Part shown: piece after piece, positions 35,417 to 46,335 of the stretch | Layout: every line of letters begins with the position of its first letter | How positions within the stretch are numbered: position 1 is the first letter of the stretch | NCBI GenBank assembly: GCA_963693085.1 | Contig: OY856409.1 | Location: 301,458,058 to 301,522,057, forward strand | Source: Alisma plantago-aquatica | Lineage: Eukaryota > Streptophyta > Magnoliopsida > Alismatales > Alismataceae | Length of the DNA: 64,000 nucleotides | Direction of reading: 5' to 3' | Position numbers and translations under genes: made by a program | Notes under the pieces: model-generated | Told to the model about the DNA's origin: nothing | Seen by the model: only the letters and a program-made list of their open reading frames with translations | Database searches by the model: none

Positions 35417-36072
35417 ATATATGCTCATAAAGATGGTTAATATGTTAAGACATAACTAAACGAATGCCTATATATTTATTAAATTATTGTCATAAGCTAT
35501 ATGTACTAAATGTTAGAATTATTTGTTAGAATTTTCAATATATATAACTTTATTTTACATTCCATATACTTAACATGATGTGGATGCATGTTACTTAGCT
35601 GAGTGGGAAATTTTCACTCACCTTGGATCTATATAAGTCTATTGAGGTTGTTTCACATGCTTTAGGTATCATGACATCCAATGAAGAGGTTGTGAGAAAG
35701 AAGATGTAAATATAATAATTTAGTCTAGAATGTCCTTGTATTATCTCTCTCTTAGGATTGGTTGTATGTTGAAATTGCTTTTGTCCTAAAGATGTATCAT
35801 GAAGTAAATTGAACAACATATGAATGATAAGATCTCATTTTGGTTCTAATGTATTAATGAAGACTTGGTGAAAACTAAACATGTGGATCCTTTGATGTGG
35901 AATGTTATTATGTGATTTAGAAAAAAGAAGAAACAAAATACATGTGGTTCTTGTATATTGTTGCGACCGTGTTTGCCGAGAATTCAATGTTTTATGTTTT
36001 AATATAGGTTTAGGTTTAGGATCTCTCCCTAATTATTGGCATTTATGTGAATCTAAAGGAAGGTTCCCTACA

Positions 36073-36483
36073 ATGAGGATGTTTAAGATGATATTTGACA
36101 CATGATCATTGTAGGATGGTTGAAATGGAGGAGTGCAACTGAGGTATTATATCACTCAAAGGTCCCTCTCATATTAAAAAGTAAATTTTGTAGAACAACC
36201 ATACGAGCATCCACACTATATGAGTGAATTTTGGGCAATGAAAAAATGATATTTCAAAGAGATGAATGTGCCTAAATGTCTATATTGAGATGGATGTGAA
36301 GGCAAGAATAGATTGTTTGACATTGAATATATCATGAACAAATTGGTGTGGCAATCATTGAAGACAAATTATGCAAGGGCCGATTAAGATGGCATGGAAA
36401 TGTGAAACACAAACCAACTAATGTACTTATACATAGCAACGCTATTGAGTCAAGGACAATTCAAAGAATAAGAGGCATGCCTT
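36073..36483 (+). pseudogene. RTE-type LINE 2 (part 2)
   Basis: Resumes with GWLKWRSATEVLYHSKVPLILKSKF, then TIRASTLYE, LRWM, GVAIIEDKLCKGRLRWHGNV and NAIESRTIQ, ending in the AGAGGCATGCCT text at 36483. It is collinear with RTE LINE 1 at 18660-18764 plus 26368-26660. Many stops. Confidence 0.85.
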
Positions 36484-36519
36484 TTGTGAATCCTTATATT
36501 TTTTCAACTAGGAATAGCA

Positions 36520-37484
36520 TGCCTCTTTCATTAATAAACCAAACAAAATTCAAGTGATTATAGGGTGTAACCAAAATCTAAAAAAATTAGCAAAAAATAG
36601 AAAACAAGGTTGTACAAAGAGTAAAGTAACTACCTAGCTATCTGTACATCATATGAATATCAATATTGCATCGTTTCCAAATAGTGCATGTGTCACTTTC
36701 AAAACCAACAAAAATCCTTCTATTTCTCTCTCCCCAAATATTGTAAATCACCATAGTAGCAACAACTTTCCCTATATTTTTTTAGCTTCAATAGATCTTC
36801 AAAGGAAATTTGTTTGGTACCATACTTCTCCTTGAAACTATTCCATATAGAAACAAAAAAGAGCATTGGAAAAATAAATGATCTTTAAATTTCAAAGAAT
36901 CAGACCCATTAGAAGGCTTTGATAAGCTCTCCAAAACACATTGAATAACTTTGCTCCCCCTGAAGCTCGGACACTACCAACTACCATATTTGATACAATG
37001 ACTAATTTTACAGCTAGAACCCATACCCATTATGAACATTAGCTTAGGATTAACCTTCTTTATAAGAGATTGCTTATCATCCAACCAGGGATAAAAGCCA
37101 TTTCTTACCATTTCCAATACAGACTTCAATGTTATCACAGAGGTCTTGTCTGTGTCCAAGTAACCTCCTACACAGCCAGGAAGAGTTTCTCTTCTTCCCA
37201 ACTGACCAGATAGAATCTTCTTTAATGTAATTCTCATGTAACCACTTTACCCATAGTGACTCTTTATCATTTGCAATATCCCATAGTTTTTTTAACATTC
37301 CAGCTTTCAACCAATCTTCAACTTTTCCAACACCAAGGCCACCTTTGTCTTTTAGTCTGCAAATGTTATCCCATGATACTATATAAAGATGCCTATTTGT
37401 ATCCATGTCATTCTCTATAAAATCCCTCATCAACTTTTCAATATAAGCAGTCACAGAACTAGGGAGGGAAAGGTTGATGACCAA
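36520..37484 (-). pseudogene. L1 ORF2 C-terminal region
   Basis: MVINLSLPSSVTAYIEKLMR, then DNICRLKDKGGLGVGKVEDW, LWVKWLHENYI and SIWSVGKKRNSSW (37484-37180) are the standard post-RT region of plant L1. Further on MVIYNIWGERNRRIFVG near 36745-36700 is the terminal conserved segment. There is no RNase H domain here, unlike the L1 at 33884, so two L1 lineages are present. Confidence 0.75.
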
Positions 37485-37499
37485 AAAATATGGTAGCTT

Positions 37500-39040
37500 G
37501 AAAAAGTTAAAATAGCTAATTCAACTCTACCAGCAAAGGATAACTATCTACCCTTCCATGAGTCGAGTTTAGTCTTCACTTTATCCATAATGGGAGCACA
37601 AATCTCCTTCATAAGTCTTCATGTAAATAAAGAAACTCCCAAGAATCTAACAGTGAGAGAAGATATTTAAATATTCAAGAATTGTTGGATATTATTCACA
37701 TTAGTATTCCTACTAACAAACAACTGGCTTTTGCTAGTATTTAACTTCATACCAGAAACCCTACAGAACATATGAAGAATAGAGTTCATAACTTCAACAT
37801 TTGTATCATCACCCTTAGAAAATAGAAGAAGATCATCTACAAAAATAATGTGCAAGACACCTATATTAGTAGAAGCATGTATAGGAGAAATGGCACCTTT
37901 TCTCACATAAACATTGATAATAGATGATAGCCCATGCATTACAATAACAAAGAGATATGGAGATAACGGATCTCCTTATTTCACCCATTGGAAGTATCAA
38001 TGGTTTGGGTGGGAGAACCATTGACTAAGACTTGAAAAGACAATGAAGTAAAAAATACTTCAATCCATTTGAGCCAATAGGTTGGGAACATCATTTTCTC
38101 CATCAGAAAGAGGATATAGTCACATCTCACTGTATCATAAGCTTTAGATAAATTTTCCTTCACACACATCTTCGCATGACCTGAGCCAAAAGTGTTGAGA
38201 ATCTCATTGGCAAGGAGAATGGCATCTCCTTTTGTCCTTCCTTTAATAAAGGTGATATGGTTTCAAATCAATAAGACTAGGAAGTATACCTTCTAATCTA
38301 CAAATAAGAATTTTAGTAAGCACTTTGTAAATTACATTACAAAGAGATATTGGCCTCAAATCATTTAGAATATCAGCTCCGGGCTTCATAGGAATCAAGG
38401 TGATAAAAGTATCATTGCATTCCCTCAGCATTTTCCCAGTATTAAAGAATCTAGGAATCACTTTAGTAATATCCTCTCCAATAACATCCCAGTTAACTTT
38501 CAAGAAAGCTACATTCAAGCCATTGGGGCATGGGGCTTTATCAACATTGAGATTTTTAAATACTGACTCCACCTCCTCTTTCGTGACCCATTTCACAAGC
38601 TGTTGTTGATGATCTAAAGATAAAATAAGAAGTGCCCATTTTGTATCCCATTCAACCCTACTACTTGGTGAAGAGTTAAAGAGATTAGAGAAATGAGTTA
38701 CTATTCTATTATTAATTTCCTCAGAATCATATGTAGACCCAGTTTCATCACTCAAAAGATAAATATTATTTCAAACTCTTATTCTTTTTAAAGACGCGTA
38801 GCACAACCTCGAATGTCTATCACCAAGCTTAAGACACTGAACCCTCAATTTTTTCCTCAGAAAGCTTTTGTCCTCCTCCAAAGTTGTAACAGCTTTACTT
38901 CTGATACTAGAAAGGTGTTGTTGTTTAACAATATCACCCAGATTGTTATCAGCATCCCTTTGAGAAAGCAAAGCATCAACTTCTAACTCCCTAGAATTAA
39001 ATAGAAAATTTCCAACCTTTTCTCTATTCCACTTGCTCAA
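37500..39040 (-). pseudogene. L1 ORF2 reverse transcriptase relic
   Basis: A helical linker (39040-38771) leads to EEVESVFKNLNVDKAPCPNGLN, then NDTFITLIPMKPGAD, LRPISLCNVIYKVLTKIL (38400-38290), LSKAYDTVRCDYILFLMEKM (38150-38090) and GDPLSPYLFVIVMHGLSS (about 37960). The active-site box IIFVDDLLLFSKGD follows near 37830-37800, with F-V-D-D in place of F-A-D-D. Two frame changes (about 38245 and 37980) and several stops. It copies LINE RNA onto nicked target DNA in live elements. Confidence 0.85.
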
Positions 39041-39559
39041 TGCTACTTAACAGCTTGACATCTTATATACACTCTATACATAGGTGCCCATTCAACAAAC
39101 AACTATTCTAGGCTTTCCTCACCACTTCATTATATTTAGGTTTATTTAACCAAGCATTAATGAAACAGAAAGGCGTTGGCTTACTCTTCACACTTGAAAA
39201 TCTCAGATGAATCATTCTATGATCACTAACCAGAATGGAATCTACTTCCCCTCAACAATGTGGGAACTTACTCAACATATCCAGGCTATAGAAGATTCTA
39301 CCAATTTTTTAATATGTGCTTACACCTTTTTTGTTGTGGCTATCCCAAGTGAGAAAAAGTCCTTTTGTGACAATCTCCATAAGATCTGTCAAAGCAAGAG
39401 CATCATTGAAGTCCTTCATACTTCAATTTTAAGGTGGATGTTTCCCCAACTCTCATTGTCAAAACGAACAACATTGAAATCATCAAGTACACACCAGGCA
39501 CCCTGACAGAAGCTAGCTACATTTAACATAGAATCCCATAACAAGACTCTTTCAGTATA

Positions 39560-39905
39560 TGCATTCAACCCCTAAACAACTGTAATTTCCATATTTATAT
39601 CCCCTCTTCTTACATTATAGTGAATCATTTGCTCATCCTTTGAAACTTCATCTATCAAAATATTAGGATCTGGCCAGACAATAAGAATCTTGGTATAAGA
39701 GTAGTACTCTGAGTTTGAAATGTACTTAGCCCCTAAACAGATAAAATTGATGAAACTAGCAACATGATCCTTCTTAAGTCTAGTTTCCAAGATAGCATAG
39801 ATATCAACCTTACTTTTATTAATCACTTCTTGAATCTGAGTAGATTTATTAGTTGCCCCTCTCACATTCTAGGAGACTATAGAAGGAGCTTTAGCCATTG
39901 GGAAG
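39560..39905 (-). pseudogene. L1 ORF2 endonuclease N-terminal part
   Basis: MAKAPSIVS*NVRGATNKSTQ near 39890-39840 is the (S)WNVRG start of plant L1 APE-type endonucleases, with the Trp codon mutated to TAG. It is followed by VDIYAILETRLKK, where the catalytic Glu of the QET motif is kept. The reading is lost after 39580. The later endonuclease segment (39100-39560) is only visible as short pieces such as GAWCVLDDFNVV. Confidence 0.7.
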
Positions 39906-40259
39906 ATTGAAATAGTTGGCATTTCCTCCACTTTTGTGGATTACTTCCTCTCCATTTTGAAATAAGCAAGCAAGGAAAAATTATTTAGAGAGGTATGTAT
40001 GTTCCTTACCAGAGACACATATTTGGTTTGGATTTTAGGTGGGGATCTTATTCCTTCTACCTTGCATCTCCCAACTGGAGATTTCACTGGAGTCAATGTA
40101 CTAATTTTTTCAACACTGTTAACTACCCCTCTAGTGTTAATATCTTCAACAGCATCAATCAAAACCTATGTTTCTTCTTGAGGAGGAATATCAATAACCT
40201 TCATGACCCATTATTTTCCAATAGGTGGTTTATTACGGGCTCCATTCCTTTTCTAAACT

Positions 40260-41143
40260 ATTTCTTTGCCCGCTCTGTACAAGACAGATTTATGACCAAA
40301 ATTGCCACACTTCAAGCAATGTGATGGTTCCCATTCATATTCAAAGGATAAGGTATCTAATTGACCATCATCACTCTAAATCTTCAACTCTTTCAGAAAT
40401 TCAAACTCCACTGGGATCAGCACTTGAAGTCTCACATACTCTAGCCTCCAAAACTCCATTGTTAGCACATCTGGCCTGATGGATCTACCTGGGAAGGAAC
40501 CAATACGGTTGAACATATTTTCATCCTAGAGCTCAAGAGGTAGATCATATATCTTCAACCATATTAGAATCTCTGTCAACTTAAGCTTCTCCATCGGCTC
40601 CCCTCTTTCCCATTTTTTTAAGATCAAGGGCTTGCCCATGACAAACCACGGGCATCCATCCAGCGCCATTATCATATCTTCATCAGACAAAAACATGACT
40701 ATGAAGTTGCCATTGCCTCTAGATCTTACCTCTAGTGAACCTTTCACTTTGCAAATCATAGCCAAATGTTTGATAAGAGTCAGACAATGTGGTTTCAATC
40801 ATACAATATAACCTACCACTGTTCTATTCTAATGAGCTAGATTCCTCTCACCTATAGTTTTCGAGTAAGTGATCTTGCCGTCAACCACTTCAATCTCCAT
40901 CTTCTTTAGTTTCCCAACAGCATCAGCACTGCCTTTTTTAAACAGATCTAACCATCCTTTCAATTTCTTTTCTACAAAAATAGACGATGAGAAGCCTTTT
41001 CCAAATCTTCCTTGCTTCTCGAATATAACCACATTTGGATCTACATTTTCTTTCTCCCCTGATGATTCACCAGTCTCAACGGACACCCCAATAGCACCTC
41101 TAGTAGTCACCCCCAAAGTCACCTCAGGCATCACCGTAGACAT
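40260..41143 (-). pseudogene. L1 ORF1 relic (DUF4283, CCHC)
   Basis: From the ATG at 41143 the frame runs to 40526 and on with two close stops near 40800-40830. The N-terminus is Gly/Glu/Lys-rich and lacks a recognised fold. VRSRGNGNFIVMFLSDEDM, GCPWFVMGKPLILKKWERG and TEILIWLKIYDLPLEL (about 40740-40526) form the DUF4283 region. Then EYEWEPSHCLKCGNFGHKSVLY near 40330 is a CCHC knuckle whose last Cys became Tyr. The normal role is nucleic-acid binding in the LINE particle. Confidence 0.75.
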
Positions 41144-41149
41144 TGTGAG

Positions 41150-41262
41150 AGAATATATTTTGATTAGAACATGACCCATAACTGAGCTGGTTGTGAAAGT
41201 AGGATCCATGCAGTTAACCCCAACACGGTTGGAATTAAGGATTCGATGACGATGATGATGAT
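41150..41262 (+). pseudogene. RTE-type LINE 2 (part 3) and trinucleotide tail
   Basis: GAATATATTTTG...AACATGACCC, then GGATCCATGCAGTTAACCCC and ACACGGTTGGAATTAAGG followed by (GATGAC/GATGAT)n to about 41265. It matches the end of RTE LINE 1 at 26690-26790. Confidence 0.75.
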
Positions 41263-41265
41263 GAT

Positions 41266-41570
41266 TTAAATTACAATCATGGATTGGGTATAGATTTTAA
41301 AGCATTGATAATTTTATATGGCATGTGCAGCTTCACATGGGTCAAAACCTTTCTTCTCTATGTGTCACACAGATCGTGACCATTGGGTTGTGGATCCACG
41401 ACCCATGGGTCATCCCCTACCTCACAAAGGGAAAGGAAAAAAACTATGTTGAACACCATCACCAAATATCCCAACTTCTATTTCTCCACTCACAACCTTA
41501 CTACATAGAGACCTTCTCAATCACTCCATCTCTTTAATCCAACTAGGATTAGGGATTCATTGAAGGTTGG
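41266..41570. other. unassigned spacer between LINE 2 and the copia element
   Basis: A/T-rich; no gene or repeat recognised. Ends GAAGGTTGG directly before the copia LTR start TGTTGGTG. Confidence 0.4.
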
Positions 41571-42639
41571 TGTTGGTGTTCTAGAGATCCAATCATAGGA
41601 TGAATCGAATGTGGCATTAGATACTTGATTTGGTAATTATGTCTATTATGTTTGTCTCAATAATGAGATGATGACACATACATAGTAGATGTCTAAAGAA
41701 TGATGATACTCGATGACACATGTCTTTAGGTTGATGACATGAATAATGTGATCATATGTATGATAAGAGTACATACATTCTTGTTATGTCTTTAGTCGGA
41801 TATTACTTTGGAATCAAAATAGACAATAGTAATACATAAGACTGAAGTGTGTGTCGACTGATGATAGAGTCTCATTAGTCATGATATGTTATATCAAGTC
41901 ACGCACATAGGTACTTTCTAGAGAATAGTTTATCAGACAAACCCACCATGAGAGTGATATGTGGTATCATGGAATGGTAGTCAGTATTATCTCTCGTAGT
42001 GATAGTTGTGATTGTAGTTCTTAGACCTGAAGTCACTACACTCATCACATGCCATTCATTATTCTTAGACATCATCCAACATGTCTTTGAATAAGGGTTG
42101 CCATAAAGGTGATGCTCAGGTACTCTGTGATACATAAGGATTGAGTGTGAGTGATGTAGATGAGATGTGTCCCTCCTAGAGGAGATTGATATCCAGGCCA
42201 CTTGATAAGTGAGACTAAGAAATGTATGGCCATACTCATGTGATTCAATATGTGATACGGGAACTCACATGCATCTTAGACAGTCTACTCTAGTTCGAGA
42301 AACATGGATTGAACATTGAAAGGATGATGATTGCATGCCTAGAGCTCAATGTGTATATCAGAGATAAATGAACTATATGATCACGACAACACTTATCATT
42401 AATTGTAGGTTGAAGTTTTTCTCCAACTTTCCAAACTACTTGGGTAGCAATGATGTGTTGTTATATACCACTCATTGCATGTGATGTCATAAGTTGGTTA
42501 TAGACAATCAATACCAACGTAATTTGGGACTTATAGGGTCACACACATAGGATGTATTTGGAATAGGAGTTTATTCATGAATGATGTTTAACTTGATTAC
42601 TAAAAGTTTTTAGGTATTCAAATTAAACAACTGAGGTTC

Positions 42640-42920
42640 AAAGTTGACTGATTGGACTCTAAACCAATCAGTTCAAGTATTGAACTGATAAGTTGGAGTG
42701 TCAGGTAATAGGAATCAACATCAGGGCATGAACCAACTGGTTCATATGATGAAGTGCCCAATTCAATTATCAATTCGATTGGACCAAGGACTAGTGTTGA
42801 CATCATAGTTTGCATTAATCGTGCATTGAATACCAATGTGATTTAGAACATGAAACTACATGAACTGACCTGTTCATGCACAAATCGATTGGTTGGGCAT
42901 GAGAACCAATCGGTTTGCCC
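42640..42920. repeat. AACCGATCGGTT-type palindrome array in copia LTR A U3
   Basis: Degenerate copies near 42662 (AACCAATCAGTT), 42680 (TTGAACTGATAAGTT), 42730 (GAACCAACTGGTTC), 42773, 42860 (GAACTGACCTGTTC), 42885 (AATCGATTGGTTG) and 42903 (GAACCAATCGGTTTG). It ends about 80 bp before the TATA box. Same arrangement in LTRs B (50490-50830) and C (57520-57860). Confidence 0.7.
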
Positions 42921-42998
42921 TCTGAAGTTTCCAGAAAATTCATAAAATCCATGTTTTCAACTCCCGCACGGACTAGGAACCTTGACCCTAGCCTCTCC

Positions 42999-43006
42999 TA
43001 TAAATA
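42999..43006 (+). promoter_or_regulatory. TATA box of copia LTR A
   Basis: TATAAATA in CTCCTATAAATAGAGGGGTA. The same block is at 50906 and 57942 in the other two full LTRs. Confidence 0.8.
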
Positions 43007-43537
43007 GAGGGGTACTGGAGGCTTCCCAGACATGAAAATTAGCTCTAATGATTGTTGTCCTCTCTGGTTGTGGTAACTAATAGAGAGCTCGATCAAGTCC
43101 TACCCATAAAGGGAGGGATAGCAAGGGAGAGACAATTGTGGAGAGCGAATTGTTGCTAGTACACTAACATTCGAAGGGACAACTCATTCCCATTGGATCT
43201 AGTAGCACAACATGGAGTTCGCGGTGGTCCATGTGGACTACTCTAGAGGTGAGGAGTTTTTCCCTCTAGGAGGACAACATTGACTGCCATTTGTGGTGTT
43301 CCACGAGGAGGATGTTGTTGAGGACTGTTCGAGTATTGTTGAAGAGGAATCACGCAGCAAATTGAAGAAGGGTGCATGCTACTACAAGGGTAATGTCACT
43401 AGACTTGCTCTAGGATTGTTTATAACTCTTGTTACCTTCCTTCCTAGATACATTGTTGTTGACGCAATCTGCTAGTTAGGGAATCAAGCTTTTTAAAAAA
43501 AATCCACTGTCTTATCTATTGTCTCAGTTTCCAATAG

Positions 43538-43550
43538 TGGTATCAGAGCC
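43538..43550 (+). promoter_or_regulatory. primer binding site, tRNA-iMet type (outer copia)
   Basis: TGGTATCAGAGCC, a perfect match to the usual copia initiator-Met primer complement, one base after the LTR end. Confidence 0.9.
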
Positions 43551-43673
43551 ACGTCAATTTATAGTGTATATGGATTTAAATTGATGTGATTGGATTTATT
43601 TTATTGCATACAATATGAATATTAAGTAGGTTAATGTGAATATCTGACTAAATACCACATATGATTCCACAAA

Positions 43674-43676
<3 letters not shown>

Positions 43677-43737
<61 letters not shown>

Positions 43738-43753
43738 ATAGAGAGAGAGAGAG
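43677..43753. repeat. (AT)n(GA)n microsatellite in the copia leader
   Basis: About 30 AT units to 43740 (one phase break), then GAGAGA to 43753. It lies at the same leader position as the (AT)n(GT)n tract at 51504 in the inner copia. It is the left flank of the TIR element. Confidence 0.9.
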
Positions 43754-44146
43754 TCAGGCTAAAATACACTCAAGTGTACAAGTCGCATGGATATACTCAA
43801 GTGTGTTTGCATATCAAGACTATTTTTTGCAATATGTAAACCATTAATCTTCATTGTCATACTATAATTAGGCTACATACAAATTTTGAGCCCATTTGGA
43901 TGAGTGTAAGTCACTCATCCGAGGGCAACAAAATCGTTGCATGAAACTAATTTGAAATGCATAATTTTTGTGGTCTTTATAACATGACCTATAAATGTCC
44001 AAATGTGCTCAAATTTTTTATATGAGTTATTTACAAGATGATTAAGACGGTTAGTGGATTAGATTTTTGAAACAAAATATTGCATCATGAAAAACTACTT
44101 GAGTGTATTCTGCTCTGAATACACTCGAGTGTATTCTACATCATGA
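43754..44146. mobile_element. 393-bp TIR element (MITE) inserted in a TA microsatellite
   Basis: Left end TCAGGCTAAAATACACTC..., right end ...GAGTGTATTCTACATCATGA. The ends are inverted copies of a double block. Left it is AATACACTCAAGTGTA (43765-43780), then ATATACTCAAGTGTG (about 43791). On the right in reverse it is AATACACTCGAGTGTA, then GAATACACTCAAGTA. TA repeats flank it on both sides (43677-43740 and 44147-44164). The inner copia has no such segment at the equivalent site (51504-51590), which gives an empty-site comparison. No coding capacity. It is reminiscent of microsatellite-targeting elements such as rice Micron, but superfamily is undetermined. Confidence 0.75.
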
Positions 44147-44411
44147 ATATATATATATATATATGCAATTTACACATGTCGCCCTAATGTTAGAATTGTT
44201 ATGGCCAATAACCCTAGAACTGTGTGTGCATGGTTGTGGTTGTTTATTCTTATTTATATCTTGGTTTGCATACTGAGCGCTCCTTTCCAAATGTAAATTA
44301 ATGATCTTCTTTCTATTTCCCCCTTGAATGTAACTCGAGGTTTTACCTTTTACTATGTAATATGAAATATGATAGTTTTAATTTATGTTTCATCATGAGA
44401 AGATGTTCTGC

Positions 44412-44640
44412 ACCAGACAAATCGACCGGTTCAGTTGATGAATCAATCAACTGGAGGACCGAGGAGGCAAGACGATAGGAAGATGAATTGATTGACTGGT
44501 GGCCCAACTGATCGGCTGGAGGAGTCTAGACATAGGTTGAACCTGAGACCATATTAGCATTTCAATAGCCCAATCGAGTGTCCAGGAGGTGATTCAATCG
44601 GTTTAAGAGCTGAACTGATCAACCTGTATTGGTTTGAGCA
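44412..44640. repeat. palindrome array in the outer copia leader
   Basis: AACCGATCGGTT-like units near 44420 (AAATCGACCGGTTC), 44445 (AATCAACTGG), 44490 (GATTGACTGG), 44508 (AACTGATCGGCTGG), 44570, 44595 (CAATCGGTTTAAG) and 44618 (GAACTGATCAACC). It is the same motif as in U3, but here between the primer site and gag. The counterpart in the inner copia is 51828-52040. Confidence 0.65.
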
Positions 44641-45379
44641 TGGACCTTCACCAACAACATGTTTTTGCATATGATATTGACCTTAGGTAGTAGTAATTCC
44701 TTGTGGCTCCAAGGAATTTTTGTAGTATGCCCATAACCATCACTTGTGCTTGTAATTGCATATCTTATTTTGTTGTGGTTATAGCATGTATATGATACAT
44801 ACTATAAGTATCTAGTGATTGGATATGCATATGTATTTATATACAAAATCCCTCAATAACATATTAAGTCTATGATGTTTTCCATTAGTGGCACACATGA
44901 AAATCTTGATCGACTATGTGTAGGCACAACAAGTGTGGTGCACTATCCATCTCATGGAAGTGTGAAAGTAGTTATGTGGACCTGCCAAGCGGGGTGCATT
45001 ACTATCGTGTTGGCTTTTGGATCAAGCTTAACTGGGTGTCCTGAATGAGATTAAGCACCTAAAAGCATGCATACAGACTATGTCAGGGAGTTGTGCATAC
45101 CATCTATCCAAGAATTGCATGAGATGTAATTGGAAAAAGTTTCCTACCTTAATAATTGGTTATAGACGATGGCGTTGGTTGGGTAATAATTCAATTGTTT
45201 TGAATCTTGGTTCACTAGACGATTATATGCTACAATATTCTGAATTGATACATGAGGGTTATCAATTTCAACAAAATAGTGGGAGCGATAATGAACTAAA
45301 GGCCTAATTAGTATCAACATAATTATTAAATCAAATCAAAAATCTTTTGACTAAATCTGCAACATGTTTTGTAGAATCT

Positions 45380-46230
45380 AATGACAAACACAATTACGTT
45401 ATCAATGTGATCGGTACTTGAGTATGACAAACTAAATGAATTAACTTCCACATCTGGTTTAGGACTTTGAGAAGAGTTCTCACAAATTAGTGAAAGCTCT
45501 ATGTCTTATAAAGACCAGAGCCAGAGGAACCCACTCCTAATGACTACTTACTTGAAGCATGCCAATGATGCCACAAACATCAAAGACCTTATGTTGAGAT
45601 GTATGAACTATGAGTTGCATGAACAACATGAAAACATGAACATTCTTGAGATAGTAACACATCTTAAGAATCATGTAAAGCAATCAAGGTATAATGTCTC
45701 CTTTAGTGTTGTTTGAGTGCAAACTGACAGAGGGAGATTCAGTAGATCCCCATGTGCTCAATGTGATTAGGCATGTGGAGAGACTGGGATTTCTTTTAGG
45801 TCTAGAGTTCACCACATATATGATTTTACAAGTGTTGTCTGAATCATATAGCCAGTTTATTGAATGATATCACTTGAGTAACTAGGCCAAACTACTATTT
45901 GAGTTGCTTGGCATGTTGATTAATGCCCAAGCATGACTGAAGAAGGATAAATCCGTGATGTGATCAGCGGAAGTAAGTCCAAGGGAAAAGGCAAGGCCAA
46001 GAAGAGTTTTGAGGCAAAGCTGACGTCCAAGTCTTCTGCACTCAAGATAAGGAGAGGGATAAGTGCAAAAGGAATATATCCTTTTCACTTAAATGATTAA
46101 GGAAGGAAAGTGTCACCATTGCCACTAGTCTAGACATTGGAAAGGAACTGTCATCTTTATATAGGATCTCAGGAATAAGAAGTAGATAGAGATCTCCACT
46201 TCAAGACTTGAGAAGAAGTAAGCTAGAAAC
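45380..46230 (+). pseudogene. gag: copia gag relic (outer element)
   Basis: Pieces in several frames match the UBN2-type copia gag, in the same order as the inner copy at 52860. They are YDKLNE near 45425, MLRCMNYELHEQHENMNILEIVTHLK (45590-45680), and a basic region rich in Lys and Gly. A zinc knuckle, KCHHCHxSRHWK at about 46108, keeps its first two Cys and the His but lacks the last Cys. Numerous stops. Confidence 0.75.
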
Positions 46231-46335
46231 TATACAGAGCAAGAGTTGTTGCCACTATAGTTGGAAGTTGTCATTCATGGGCATGTGATAGAATTAGTGA
46301 ATTGCTATTATGTACCTGTTATTGTTGAAAAGCAT

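Larger units (their letters stand above)
29415..36072. mobile_element. large LTR-like block, probably a solo chromovirus LTR
   Basis: 6658 bp with LTR-type ends and a 5-bp target duplication (one mismatch). Removing the nested L1 leaves about 5.1 kb. I found no pol similarity, no primer site and no polypurine tract inside, and no second copy of its end. That points to a solo LTR rather than a full element. TGTAGTGACCC is the kind of start seen in Tekay-like LTRs. Orientation cannot be fixed without an interior. Short ORFs in it are not supported. Confidence 0.6.
29410..36077. repeat. target duplication ATGGG/ATGAG around the 29415-36072 insertion
   Basis: ATGGG at 29410-29414 and ATGAG at 36073-36077. 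The inserted block starts TGTAGTGACCC and ends TTCCCTACA, so its ends are TGTAG...CTACA. Comparison with RTE LINE 1 (ATAGATGGGGATTTCC) shows the LINE text is continuous across the insertion. Confidence 0.7.
36499..41143 (-). mobile_element. near-complete antisense L1 LINE
   Basis: 4.6 kb on the minus strand with every main part in order: ORF1 (DUF4283 and zinc knuckle), endonuclease, RT, zinc-binding end, and a short A-tract (minus AAAAAA, 36499-36504). It begins almost exactly at the ORF1 ATG (41143), so the 5' leader is missing. It interrupts RTE LINE 2. A possible target duplication (TTGTGA..., 36484 versus 41143) matches at only 10 of 15 sites. All ORFs carry stops, so it is dead. Confidence 0.85.
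41571..43536 (+). repeat. 5' LTR A of the outer copia element
   Basis: Starts TGTTGGTGTTCTAGAG and ends TTTCCAATA (from an original CCAACA) just before the primer site. 1966 bp. Collinear with B and C, including the palindrome array (42640-42920), the TATA box (42999) and a R/U5 region with TCCTACCCATAAAGGGAGGG. Confidence 0.85.

Noticed and set aside
38400..40479. Plus-strand ORFs at 38400, 39207, 39995, 40225 and 40869
   Set aside because: All are antisense shadows of the minus-strand L1 LINE, whose motifs are clear.
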